In this document: positions 34,804 to 43,672 of the stretch, in pieces
Layout: each line of letters begins with the position of its first letter
Numbering within the stretch: the first letter of the stretch is position 1
Assembly (NCBI RefSeq): GCF_002723935.1
Contig: NZ_BEWM01000005.1
Coordinates: 186,001-250,000 of the forward strand
DNA from: Gluconobacter cerinus
GTDB lineage: Bacteria; Pseudomonadota; Alphaproteobacteria; Acetobacterales; Acetobacteraceae
Reading direction: 5' to 3'
Length of the DNA stretch: 64,000 nt
Made by a program: the position numbers and the translations under genes
Notes under the pieces: generated by a model
What the model was told of the DNA's origin: nothing
Database searches by the model: none
What the model saw: only the letters and a program-made list of their open reading frames with translations

Positions 34804-37550
34804 GGTGCGTCCTCCTCGTCTTCGTCCGTGCCGACGGAGGGGCTTTGCGTGTCAGGATTGTCCTGCCCCAAACGATGGAGCATTTCCGGGTAATGGGCCT
34901 GATCGCTCTTGTAGTTTCCGGTCAAGGCGTAGAGCACCATGTTGACGCCAAAACGATAGGCTTGTGTGCGCTGATCATCGCCACCGGGGAGAACGGCGTA
35001 AGGGTGGTTGCCGGACGCATCGACAGCCCATGCATGAGCCCAGTCTCCGTTGCCGATGATGACAGGACTGACATCATCGTTCGCTTCATCTCCGTTACGA
35101 GCCACATAAACGGGCTGCCCATTGACGCGCCCCGGGAAGCCGCTGTGGAGCAGATAGAACGTGTGCCCCAGAACGTGCTTGTCCGTGAGTTTGGCAAGAG
35201 GAGGAATGGTCAGTCCGTCCGTGACGCGCTTAAGAGCGGCTCTCACGGCGCCTCCTGATCCTGCATCCATATCCGTGCCGGCGCCCTGCTGATCAATCAG
35301 CAGAATCCCGCCGTGATCCATGAAGGCGTTCAGGGCTTTGGTGCGAGCGGCATCCGGTTGTGCATCTGCTGTAATGGGCCAGTAGATGAGCGGATAGAAT
35401 GCCAGATCATCTTTCCCGGGAACAACACCGTCAGGGTGCCCAAGAAGGGCAGAGCTTCGGGCACTTGTATAGTCAGACAACCCCTGAAGCCCCTCTCGGG
35501 AAGCTGTATCCACATCGTCATTCCCAGTGACGATGTAAGCCAGCCGGGTCTCCAATGCGGCCTGCGGCACCGTTGTCGGGAGTGCTGAGGGGACTGGTTG
35601 CTGAGCCTGGGCCTGTTGGAACGAAAGTACCACAAGTACACCACACAGAGGGCCAAGCAGTCCACGCCGTCGCAGGGACAATGCAAAATCCACAAGCAGG
35701 ACCAGCAGTCCGGTGGCAAGAAGCCATGGGCCAAGCGGCCTATCTGGCGACGCGCCTTCGGGCGTAAGTTGCGTTCCCATGAGCGCCTCTTCCCGAAGAG
35801 GGGGGGCGTGGTCTGACAGGTTCAGTGGGCGTGTTCCGTGGGCGGGACCATAGAGCCCTGCTGGGTGAGTGACGCTGACTTCTGTGGTGGCAAGAGCATT
35901 GGCTTTGACGGCCCTGGCTGCTGCGGGAGGCATAGTGAGGCCGCCGGTGCTGTCCAGTGTGCGCCAAGGGGTAAGATCGGTGGGGCTCGTGCCAGTCACG
36001 CCTGCGGAGCGCTCGATCAGACGCTCCAGCATCTGTGGAAACAGGCCGGAAATGGGAAGATTGGACCAGTCAGGAGAAGCTGTGATGTGGAACAGGACAA
36101 TTTCTCCATTGCCTTCCGACCGTGCCGTGACCAGCGGCGTCCCGTCTGCCAAGGCAGCCCAGACGTGATCCTGCAAGCCCGTCTCTGGCTTCGCAAGAAC
36201 CTGTCGTGAGACTGTCATGTCTGGCGGAATGGCGAGGTCAGCAAAAGGCGACGTGGCAGGGAAAGTTTCCAGAGCCTGAGGCTTGCCCCAGGACATCGGC
36301 CCCCCAAGCTGGCGCATACCGCTCATCAGGGGAACGGGCAGCAGAGCATCCGGGGCGTCGTCGGTCGCGTTATCCTGTTGCGAAGACTGAGCGGCTGCAA
36401 GGCCCGGGCCAGCAAAGCGGATAAGCATTCCACCATGCCGGACCCACTCCAGAACGCGGTTGCGGGTCTGGTCGCCAGAGAGGGAACCATCGGTGGCCAC
36501 CAAGACGGAAAGTGACGAACCGAGCAGAGCGCTCGCGTCACCGGTTCGGCGTTCCGAGAGTGTATCGAGCGCATGGTTAAGGAAGAATGCTGAACCAATG
36601 AGCGGTGTGTTGTCGCCGGGCGTCTGAAGGAGACCAACAGGGCGACGATGTCCGACGTCTCCTCTCAGCACTGTTGTCGCTGGGCCTGCCAGGCCTTCTA
36701 CAGCGAAATGATCCAGCTGGTTACGAAGCAGTGCAGGTAGCGGAAGTATTTTGTCTTCGCCAATCTGAACCGGATATGCTGCCAAGGTCCCGCCATTCCC
36801 TGCAACGGCACGAACCGTAACTGTCCGGCTGGGGCAGGAAAACCCTTCGACCTTCGCATGAAGAGTGCCGTTTGCCTCCTGATTGGCACTCAGGCGTAGA
36901 ACATCGCAGGGGTTCCAGCGCATATCCTGCACGGCTTCTGCTTTGCTAAGGGTGTTTTGCAGAGCTTCGTCATGAGGGGCGGCGACCCCGTCAGACAGCA
37001 GAGTAATATGTTGGTTCGACAGATCAATATGGCCAAGCTCGTCAGCCAGCCCTGCGCGATCAACCGGCCAGGGCTGAGGGCGCATGTGCTCAAAACGTTC
37101 CGAAAGAGCGTGGCTGTCTCTCGTGACGAAAGGCTCTGGCATCGCGCCATCGGGGGAGCGGGCTGCACGAACAAGTGTTACCGGGTTTCCGCTGCGGAGA
37201 GCTGATTGTCCAAGGGAAAGAGCCGCTGCAACGCGTTCATTCCAGTGCGGGATTGCGGCCCATCCGTCATCCATAACAATGAGGAAGGGACCGTTCGTCT
37301 TTCCAGAACTGTGTGGAATGAGGACGGGACGGGAAAGGCCGAAAATAACCAGTGCAACTGCGGCAATCCGGAGAATCAGGAGCCAAAGAGGCGAACGGGC
37401 TGCATCCTCTCGCTGCGCCGTCAGGCGGCGGAGCAGCAGCAGTGATGGAAAGGACTTTTCCTGCGGGGCAGGAGGTGTCGCGCGGACAAGCCACCACAGC
37501 GCTGGAAGTGCCAGTAGACCAAGCAGAAGAAGAGGCGAAAGAAAAATCAT
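34800..37550 (-). CDS. BatA-N-terminal/DUF4159 membrane protein (MoxR cluster)
   Basis: The product has 916 residues. It begins with the aerotolerance-type N-terminal domain, two membrane segments with FLSPLLLLGLLALPALWWLV and LWLLILRIAAVALVIFGLSR. A long periplasmic region follows, then another membrane segment (PWLLATGLLVLLVDFALSL), and the C-terminal DUF4159 domain with LAFYPLIYWPITADAQPD and FMDHGGILLIDQQGAGTDMD. The last few residues are acidic. It overlaps DUF58 upstream and the VWA-like gene downstream by 4 bases each, so the four genes are one operon. Confidence 0.8.
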   Translation of the reverse strand: MIFLSPLLLLGLLALPALWWLVRATPPAPQEKSFPSLLLLRRLTAQREDAARSPLWLLILRIAAVALVIFGLSRPVLIPHSSGKTNGPFLIVMDDGWAAIPHWNERVAAALSLGQSALRSGNPVTLVRAARSPDGAMPEPFVTRDSHALSERFEHMRPQPWPVDRAGLADELGHIDLSNQHITLLSDGVAAPHDEALQNTLSKAEAVQDMRWNPCDVLRLSANQEANGTLHAKVEGFSCPSRTVTVRAVAGNGGTLAAYPVQIGEDKILPLPALLRNQLDHFAVEGLAGPATTVLRGDVGHRRPVGLLQTPGDNTPLIGSAFFLNHALDTLSERRTGDASALLGSSLSVLVATDGSLSGDQTRNRVLEWVRHGGMLIRFAGPGLAAAQSSQQDNATDDAPDALLPVPLMSGMRQLGGPMSWGKPQALETFPATSPFADLAIPPDMTVSRQVLAKPETGLQDHVWAALADGTPLVTARSEGNGEIVLFHITASPDWSNLPISGLFPQMLERLIERSAGVTGTSPTDLTPWRTLDSTGGLTMPPAAARAVKANALATTEVSVTHPAGLYGPAHGTRPLNLSDHAPPLREEALMGTQLTPEGASPDRPLGPWLLATGLLVLLVDFALSLRRRGLLGPLCGVLVVLSFQQAQAQQPVPSALPTTVPQAALETRLAYIVTGNDDVDTASREGLQGLSDYTSARSSALLGHPDGVVPGKDDLAFYPLIYWPITADAQPDAARTKALNAFMDHGGILLIDQQGAGTDMDAGSGGAVRAALKRVTDGLTIPPLAKLTDKHVLGHTFYLLHSGFPGRVNGQPVYVARNGDEANDDVSPVIIGNGDWAHAWAVDASGNHPYAVLPGGDDQRTQAYRFGVNMVLYALTGNYKSDQAHYPEMLHRLGQDNPDTQSPSVGTDEDEEDAP

Positions 37551-38473
37551 CGTCCGCTTCCCATGGCGAGGTGGAGGGCCAGTAGCGCAGGGAGCGGATC
37601 CTGCGATGTTTCATGCACAATGCAGTCGGCATGCAGGTTTGCTGCACTTGCTTTCAACGCATCCAGATGCGCTGAGACCGCGTGTTCATAAGCTGAATTG
37701 AGACTTTCCACGGCGGGAAGGGTCAGAACACCGCCCTCAAGACCGGAAAAGCGGATTCGTCCTGTCTGATTAAGGGAACGCTCGCCGGGATCCAGAATGC
37801 AGAGCAGATGGACGCGGACAGGCCGACTGGCACAATGCTTGAGAACGGCTTCGATCCGGTCTTCTTCCCAAAGAAAGTCACTGATGAGAACCAGATCTGT
37901 CTGAGGTGACAGCGCATTTAGTGGAGGAAGTTCTGGTTCATCCGTCGAAGAGTGAAGGAGAGCCTCGCCGAGACGGCTGAGCACCTGAGCTCCACCAAAA
38001 ACGCGTCCGGCTTCTGGCCCTGTCAGAAGGCCAGCCCGTTCACCACCGCGGAGAGCCGCACCGGCCAATGCCAGTGTACAGAGCTGAGCACGCTCCCGTT
38101 TGGTGGGGAGCTGGTTGGAAGACCGCCAGTCCATGGATGCAGAAGGATCGCACCACACGAGCAGAGACTGCGCGTTTTCCCGCTCCCGTTCCCGCACCCA
38201 GAAGCTATTTTCGATGGGAGAGCGTGCGGACTGCCGCCAGTCAATGGCCGTTGCCGGTTCCCCAGAGTGATAGGGACGGAACTGCCAGAAGTCTTCTCCA
38301 CTCCCGGAACGTCTGCGGCCATGTGCGCCGGCCTGAAGGCTGGCTGCAATCTTTTCGGCCTGAAGCAGCAGAGCCGGCAGGGCGAGCCGCTCGGCTGGTG
38401 CCGTGAGAGAGGCGGGAGAGGGCCTGTTCTGGGAAGAGAACAGGCCTCGGAGCGTTTCAATCGGACTTTTCAC
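37547..38473 (-). CDS. DUF58 domain protein (MoxR cluster)
   Basis: The product has 308 residues with a GTG start at 38473, 5 bp after moxR. The DUF58 hallmark is present: GRRRSGSGEDFWQFRPYHSG then PATAIDWRQSARS, followed by a VWA-like strand LLVWCDPSASMDWRSS. These proteins pair with MoxR ATPases, probably as substrates or adaptors. No membrane segment is obvious. Confidence 0.88.
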   Translation of the reverse strand: MKSPIETLRGLFSSQNRPSPASLTAPAERLALPALLLQAEKIAASLQAGAHGRRRSGSGEDFWQFRPYHSGEPATAIDWRQSARSPIENSFWVRERERENAQSLLVWCDPSASMDWRSSNQLPTKRERAQLCTLALAGAALRGGERAGLLTGPEAGRVFGGAQVLSRLGEALLHSSTDEPELPPLNALSPQTDLVLISDFLWEEDRIEAVLKHCASRPVRVHLLCILDPGERSLNQTGRIRFSGLEGGVLTLPAVESLNSAYEHAVSAHLDALKASAANLHADCIVHETSQDPLPALLALHLAMGSGR

Positions 38474-38478
38474 AGGGT

Positions 38479-39507
38479 TCAGAGAATCGTTTGCGCCTGT
38501 GCGCGGATCAGGGCTTCGACTGTTACGCCGGAGGCCCGCGCACCGAAGCCAAGACCGATACGGTGTGAGAGGACGGGTTCTGCGAGCGCGATGACATCGT
38601 CCAGGCTGGGGGCAAGACGGCCGTTCAGCAGGGCGCGGGCACGGGTCGCAATCATCAGGGCCTGCGCGGCGCGAGGACCTGGGCCGAAAGAAACGGCATC
38701 CCGCACTTCGGAAGAAGCAGACGGGTCTTCTGGGCGAAGGGCGCGCGTCAGGCTCAGGATTGCGTCAACGATTTTATCGCCAACAGGAAGTCGACGAACG
38801 AGGGCCTGCGCTGCCAGAAGGGATTCGGCGTTCAGAAGCGTCGGTGCCTGTGCCGTTGTGGCGCCCGTTGTTTGCAGGAGCATCTGGCGCTCTGCGTCCC
38901 GATTTGGGAAATCCAAAGGAATGCGAAGCATGAATCGATCGAGCTGGGCTTCTGGCAGCGGGTAGGTGCCTTCCTGCTCGATCGGGTTCTGTGTTGCGAG
39001 AACGTGGAAGGGGCTTGGAAGAATGTAATCCTTGCCACCCTGCGTTACGCGGTGTTCTGCCATGGCCTGCAACAGGGCTGACTGCGTGCGGGGGCTCGCG
39101 CGGTTGATTTCATCCGCTAGTACAAGCTGTCCGAAGATCGGGCCAGGAAGGAATCGGAACGCCCGCTGTCCGTTGACGTCCTGATCCAGGATTTCAGCAC
39201 CCGTGATGTCTGACGGCATCAGATCAGGCGTAAACTGGATACGCGTGGCATCCAGGCCCAGCACGCGGGAGGCCGTGTTGACGAGAAGGGTTTTGCCGAG
39301 GCCCGGCGCGCCCATCAGAAGTGCGTGACCGCCAGACAGGATCGTGACGAGAACCTGCTCGATCACCCGGTCTTGTCCCAGCACGATACTGCCGATAGCT
39401 GTGTGGACATCGCGGAGAACAGGGGCCAGACGATCGGCCTCGGCCACATCTGCTTCGCCCCGGAGGGTTCCGGCGGAGGCGCCGGTAGAATAATGCTGCT
39501 CGCTCAT
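38479..39507 (-). CDS. moxR: MoxR-family AAA+ ATPase
   Basis: The product has 342 residues. Walker A is GAPGLGKT (66-73) and Walker B with its neighbour is LVLADEINRASPRTQSALLQ, both typical of MoxR. The sensor and arginine-finger region follows, with VLATQNPIEQEGTYPLPEAQ as the family signature. MoxR ATPases act as chaperones that mature complexes together with VWA proteins, here encoded by the next three genes. It is the first gene of the operon and is divergent from DUF1285. Confidence 0.93.
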   Translation of the reverse strand: MSEQHYSTGASAGTLRGEADVAEADRLAPVLRDVHTAIGSIVLGQDRVIEQVLVTILSGGHALLMGAPGLGKTLLVNTASRVLGLDATRIQFTPDLMPSDITGAEILDQDVNGQRAFRFLPGPIFGQLVLADEINRASPRTQSALLQAMAEHRVTQGGKDYILPSPFHVLATQNPIEQEGTYPLPEAQLDRFMLRIPLDFPNRDAERQMLLQTTGATTAQAPTLLNAESLLAAQALVRRLPVGDKIVDAILSLTRALRPEDPSASSEVRDAVSFGPGPRAAQALMIATRARALLNGRLAPSLDDVIALAEPVLSHRIGLGFGARASGVTVEALIRAQAQTIL

Positions 39508-39601
39508 ATCACCAGTCTGACAGGTGTGGGGGTTTCATCAAGGCTCGATTGCACCCAACTTGGTGTGAGAAGAGAAGTTTTCATTTTAACCGGAGGGAAA
39601 A

Positions 39602-40189
39602 TTGAGCGCTCATGATTGTCGGGATGTCTCCCCATCTGACGTTTTCCCCGCGACGGGATCTGCTGATGCGGCTCCAGCACCGGCTACCGGTGTCCGGAAA
39701 ATTCCATTTCTGATTCGTCGGGATGGCACCTGGCTGTATCGGGGGTCTCCCGTGACGCGCAAGGCGATGCTTTGCATGTTTTCGTCCATGCTGACACGCG
39801 ATAGCGAAGGCACGTACTGGCTGAAAACGCCCATGGAAAGCGGGGTTATTCAGGTCGAGGACGTCCCCTACATCGCCGTTGAAATGGACTTTCGGGGAAG
39901 TTGTGGGCGCCACCAGACGCTCTGTTTCCGCACCAATATGGACGAACTCGTTTGCGTGGGGCCGGAACACCCTATCGCGTGTGACTGGGACCGTCCGCTC
40001 GATGAGTGTGGCGCCATTCCTTACGTTCATGTGAGAAACGGGGAAGGTGATTTCCCGATCCAGGCGCGAATCAGCCGCTCCGTCCATTTTGAGCTCGCGG
40101 CTCTTGCCGTGCAGGGCCATGTTGAGGGCAAGCCGTGTCTGGGCGTCTGGAGTCAGGACTGTTTCTTCCCGTTATCCCGCCAACCATGA
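39602..40189 (+). CDS. DUF1285 protein
   Basis: The product has 195 residues from TTG 39602, chosen because GGAGGG lies about 5 bases upstream and no ATG of the right frame is near. The family pattern is clear: IRRDGTWLYRGSPVTRKAML, then TYWLKTPMESGVIQVEDVPY. DUF1285 proteins are small soluble proteins of unknown function, often found in alphaproteobacteria beside moxR and the CCA-adding enzyme, as here. The stop overlaps the next start (ATGATGG). Confidence 0.85.
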   Translation: MSAHDCRDVSPSDVFPATGSADAAPAPATGVRKIPFLIRRDGTWLYRGSPVTRKAMLCMFSSMLTRDSEGTYWLKTPMESGVIQVEDVPYIAVEMDFRGSCGRHQTLCFRTNMDELVCVGPEHPIACDWDRPLDECGAIPYVHVRNGEGDFPIQARISRSVHFELAALAVQGHVEGKPCLGVWSQDCFFPLSRQP

Positions 40190-41391
40190 TGGAGACATCC
40201 GGACTTCTGGCCCGTCTGGACGACCGGGGTGGTCTGGATGTTTTGTGGAGGCTCCTGCCAGAGGCACGCCTGGTGGGTGGGTCCGTCAGAGATCTGCTGC
40301 GCGGCATCTCCGTGCACGATCTGGATGTGGCAACGCCTGAGCCCCCCGACATCGTACAGGACATTCTAAAGGCTGACGGAGTCCGGGTTATTCCGACCGG
40401 ATTATCTCATGGCACTGTGACGGCTGTGATTCGGGGTGTGCCGTACGAAATTACAACCCTACGGCGTGACGAGCAGACGGATGGTCGGCATGCTGTTGTT
40501 GCCTGGACAGAAAGCTGGGAAGAGGACGCTGCACGTCGCGATTTTACCATCAACGCGATGTCTCTGGATCGGCATGATCGTCTGCATGACTATTTCCAGG
40601 GCAGCCAGGATCTTGAAGCCCATCACGTTCGATTTGTTGGAAACGCCGGGCGTCGCATTGAGGAAGATGCTCTGCGGGCGCTCAGATTTTTTCGCTTCGA
40701 TGCGCGCTATGGCAGGGGAACACCCGATCATGAGGCCTGCACGGCGATTGCGGAACGGCTTGATCTGATTGATGGCTTGTCCGCCGAACGGATTGCCTCA
40801 GAACTCCTGCGGATTCTGACGGGACCAAGAATACAGGAAACGTTGCAGGCTATGCAGGACGTTGGCCTTTTGGCTCGGATTGTCCCTGCACCCAATCTGG
40901 TCTTGTTACGGCGGCTTCTGATGTGTGAAGCTCCAGAAGATCCAGTGTTGCGGCTATCGGCTCTCGGTCATGGGCAAGGTGAATTATTGGCAGAGCGTCT
41001 AAGGCTCTCCAATGCGGATCGTGACCGGCTGCGTTTGTTTGATTCTGATCGGCCAGATCTGGCACCCGCAATGTCTGCTGACGATATCCGGCGGGCACGT
41101 GTGGAACAAAACCTTTCTGTTTTGCTGGACAGAAGCTGGCTGTTGCAGGCTGCGCTGATTGGTGTCCCAAGTATTGAATGGAACAGGCTGCGAGATCGTC
41201 TGACTCAGGAACCACAACCTGTGTTCCCGCTTGGAGGCAAAGAGGCCAGAGACGCCGGGATTATGCCAGGCCCAGGCATGGGGCAGTGGTTGGCTAAGGG
41301 GCGTTTGTGGTGGATGAACCACGGGTGCCTTCCGGGCCGAGACGCATGCATGGCGTATCTTCTGGATGAGATGGGAGAAGCGTCAGAGTAG
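40186..41391 (+). CDS. cca: CCA tRNA nucleotidyltransferase
   Basis: The product has 401 residues from ATG 40186, which overlaps the DUF1285 stop. An upstream GTG at 40135 with GAGGG could add 17 residues, but homologues usually begin close to the conserved core. The nucleotidyltransferase motif is ARLVGGSVRDLLRG followed by HDLDVATPE with the catalytic aspartates. RRDFTINAMSLDRHDRLHDY and EEDALRALRFFRFDARYG are the next conserved motifs. The enzyme adds or repairs the 3-prime CCA end of tRNA. Confidence 0.93.
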   Translation: MMETSGLLARLDDRGGLDVLWRLLPEARLVGGSVRDLLRGISVHDLDVATPEPPDIVQDILKADGVRVIPTGLSHGTVTAVIRGVPYEITTLRRDEQTDGRHAVVAWTESWEEDAARRDFTINAMSLDRHDRLHDYFQGSQDLEAHHVRFVGNAGRRIEEDALRALRFFRFDARYGRGTPDHEACTAIAERLDLIDGLSAERIASELLRILTGPRIQETLQAMQDVGLLARIVPAPNLVLLRRLLMCEAPEDPVLRLSALGHGQGELLAERLRLSNADRDRLRLFDSDRPDLAPAMSADDIRRARVEQNLSVLLDRSWLLQAALIGVPSIEWNRLRDRLTQEPQPVFPLGGKEARDAGIMPGPGMGQWLAKGRLWWMNHGCLPGRDACMAYLLDEMGEASE

Positions 41392-41447
41392 GCATATGGT
41401 GTCGTCGCGGTTTCGTGCTTTTGCAGAGGCCTGCTAAACCCCCTCGA

Positions 41448-43202
41448 ATGAGCAGAAAGACAGCCCTTGATACAGACAGCCAGGTTCTGATTCGACGGAT
41501 CTGGCGTGATGAAATGCGTCATCACGTGCGCCAGATTGTGAGCGTAGTTGTGCTGACGGTTCTGATGGCAGGACTGACGGCGCTCTATCCAGTGGTGATC
41601 AAACGCGCTGTAGACATGTTTGCGGCTCAGGACCCGCGCATTCTCTACCAGGTGCCGGCACTCGTTGTGATTGTGACGACCCTCAAGGCTGCCTCCCAGT
41701 ACGGGCAGACAATTGCCGTTCAGGGGCTGGTACTGACTGTTATCCGTGGGCTTCAGTCGCGGATGTTCGCACATGCCCTGCAAACAGACATTTCGCGCAT
41801 TGAGCGCGAAGCGCCTGCTCAGTGGGCCGCACGTTTCACGACAGACGCTGTTTCGATCCGTGAAGCCATGGTTAGGGTCGTGAATGCGCTGGGCGACGCT
41901 GTTACTGTGGTCGGGCTTGTAGCAGCCATGATCTGGGCTGACTGGGAACTTAGCCTGATTGCCCTGGTGCTTTATCCCGTCGCAGCAGTGCCAATTCAGA
42001 AGCTTGGTAAAAAGGTTCGTCGGGCTTCGGGGGGAATGCAGGAGCAGATTGGCGAGACTTCTGCGCTCCTCAATGAGAGCTTTGCCCTGGCGCGTCAGGT
42101 GCGCATTTACCGGATGGAAAGTCGGGAAAGCGAGCGCGTCGATCATTCTCTGGATCTGTTGCACACTGCTTTTCTGCGGATTGCGAAGGGACGTGCACGC
42201 GTCGATCCCGTTCTGGAAGTTCTGGGAGGTACAGCAGTTGCCGTTGTGCTGGGCTTCGCCGGGTGGCGTGCCGCCATGGGGGGCGCCACGCTTGGTGATT
42301 TCACAGCTTTCATCACAGCGCTGCTGACCGCGGCGCGCCCCATTCGGGCTCTGGGTTCTCTCAATACGGCGATGCAGGAAGGATTGGCCGGGCTGTCTCG
42401 TGTCTTTGCAGTGATTGATGAGCCTCCTGCAGTTGTCGAACGGGCGGACGCTCTGACGGTCCCATCTGGAACTGGACATCTGGTTTTCGAAGAGGCGTCT
42501 TACGAATACGAAGATGGGCGTGTCGGACTGGCCGGTCTGACCCTGGATGTTCAACCAGGGCAAACAGTCGCGCTGGTGGGCCCTAGTGGTGCGGGAAAAT
42601 CAACTGCACTTTCCCTGATCCCACGTCTGCATGACGTGACGGCAGGGCGTATTCTGCTGGAAGGCGTAGATATCCGGGACGTGCGTGTATCGTCCCTGCG
42701 TGATGCGATTGCGTATGTCAGTCAGGACACGACGCTTTTCGATATGTCGCTCATGGAGAATATCTGGATTGGCCGCCCGGATGCGAGCAGGGAAGAAGTC
42801 GAGAACGCCTGTCGGATGGCGGCTGTCGATTTTCTCGGTAATCTTCCACATGGACTGGAAACGCGTGTTGGGCCGGGGGGACGGCGCCTTTCAGGGGGAC
42901 AGCGACAGCGTGTTGCTCTCGCGCGGGCTCTTCTGCGTAACCCGCGCGTACTATTGCTGGACGAAGCAACAAGCGCGCTGGATTCCGAGAGTGAATCTCG
43001 TGTTCAGGAAGCTCTCGGTACGCTTCGCACAGGTCGCACCACTGTTATTGTGGCGCACCGACTTTCAACCGTGCAGGCTGCCGACGTTATCGTTGTGATG
43101 GATGGAGGCAAGGCCGTTGAATCTGGGTCTCATGCGGAGTTGCTCAAGAAGAACGGCCTCTACGCCCGCTTGGTCCGAAGCCAGTCTCTTGAAGCGGCCT
43201 GA
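41448..43202 (+). CDS. ABC exporter of the MsbA/lipid type (membrane domain fused to ATPase)
   Basis: The product has 584 residues from ATG 41448; a GTG at 41415 is in frame but neither start has a good ribosome binding site. Six membrane helices occupy the first 300 residues, and the ATPase follows with Walker A GPSGAGKST, signature LSGGQRQR and Walker B VLLLDEAT. The overall pattern is that of homodimeric exporters such as MsbA. The substrate may be lipid A or another lipid, but exporters of this shape are too alike to be sure. Its last 43 bases overlap rppH on the other strand. Confidence 0.85.
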   Translation: MSRKTALDTDSQVLIRRIWRDEMRHHVRQIVSVVVLTVLMAGLTALYPVVIKRAVDMFAAQDPRILYQVPALVVIVTTLKAASQYGQTIAVQGLVLTVIRGLQSRMFAHALQTDISRIEREAPAQWAARFTTDAVSIREAMVRVVNALGDAVTVVGLVAAMIWADWELSLIALVLYPVAAVPIQKLGKKVRRASGGMQEQIGETSALLNESFALARQVRIYRMESRESERVDHSLDLLHTAFLRIAKGRARVDPVLEVLGGTAVAVVLGFAGWRAAMGGATLGDFTAFITALLTAARPIRALGSLNTAMQEGLAGLSRVFAVIDEPPAVVERADALTVPSGTGHLVFEEASYEYEDGRVGLAGLTLDVQPGQTVALVGPSGAGKSTALSLIPRLHDVTAGRILLEGVDIRDVRVSSLRDAIAYVSQDTTLFDMSLMENIWIGRPDASREEVENACRMAAVDFLGNLPHGLETRVGPGGRRLSGGQRQRVALARALLRNPRVLLLDEATSALDSESESRVQEALGTLRTGRTTVIVAHRLSTVQAADVIVVMDGGKAVESGSHAELLKKNGLYARLVRSQSLEAA

Positions 43203-43672
43203 TAGAGGTTTTTGAGTTCAGGCAGGAGCTTTTCATAAAGCTCTCGTTTGAACCCCAGATTGCGCTGAAGAAGATCCTCAGGGGCAATCCATTCCCATGT
43301 ATCGAACTCGGGCGGGAGATGAAGATCCAGACGGATATCCCCGTCCTCCCCATCAAATCCGAGAACAAACCATTTCTGTGTCTGGCCTCTGAATTTTCCG
43401 CCTAGCGCGCGACCAATCAGGGCAGCAGGAAGATCATAGGACAGCCAGTCCGGCCGTTCTGCGAGCAGTGTCGCCTTCGTGCACCCAGTTTCTTCTTCAA
43501 GTTCACGGAAGGCCGCAGTTTGCGGGTCTTCTCCGTCATCAATACCCCCCTGGGGACATTGCCAGATATCCCCAGGAAGATCGGCGCGACGGGCGACGAA
43601 GAGCTCTCCATGACGATTGAACAACGCCACGCCAACATTGAGGCGGTAGGGCAGGTCTGAAAAATCGGTCAT
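43160..43672 (-). CDS. rppH: RNA pyrophosphohydrolase
   Basis: The product has 170 residues with the Nudix box GGIDDGEDPQTAAFRELEEETG and the RppH-type start YRLNVGVALFNRHGELFVAR and IWQCPQGGID. It removes pyrophosphate from the 5-prime end of mRNA and so triggers decay. It is the last gene of the gpmI block, starts inside the stop of the deacetylase gene (ATGA), and overlaps the ABC exporter gene tail to tail. Confidence 0.94.
   Translation of the reverse strand: MTDFSDLPYRLNVGVALFNRHGELFVARRADLPGDIWQCPQGGIDDGEDPQTAAFRELEEETGCTKATLLAERPDWLSYDLPAALIGRALGGKFRGQTQKWFVLGFDGEDGDIRLDLHLPPEFDTWEWIAPEDLLQRNLGFKRELYEKLLPELKNLYQAASRDWLRTKRA

Noticed and set aside
41205-42563. Minus-strand frame of 452 codons over cca and the ABC exporter
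   Set aside because: Both plus-strand genes are certain; the frame is rich in His, Asn and Arg with no coherent domain.
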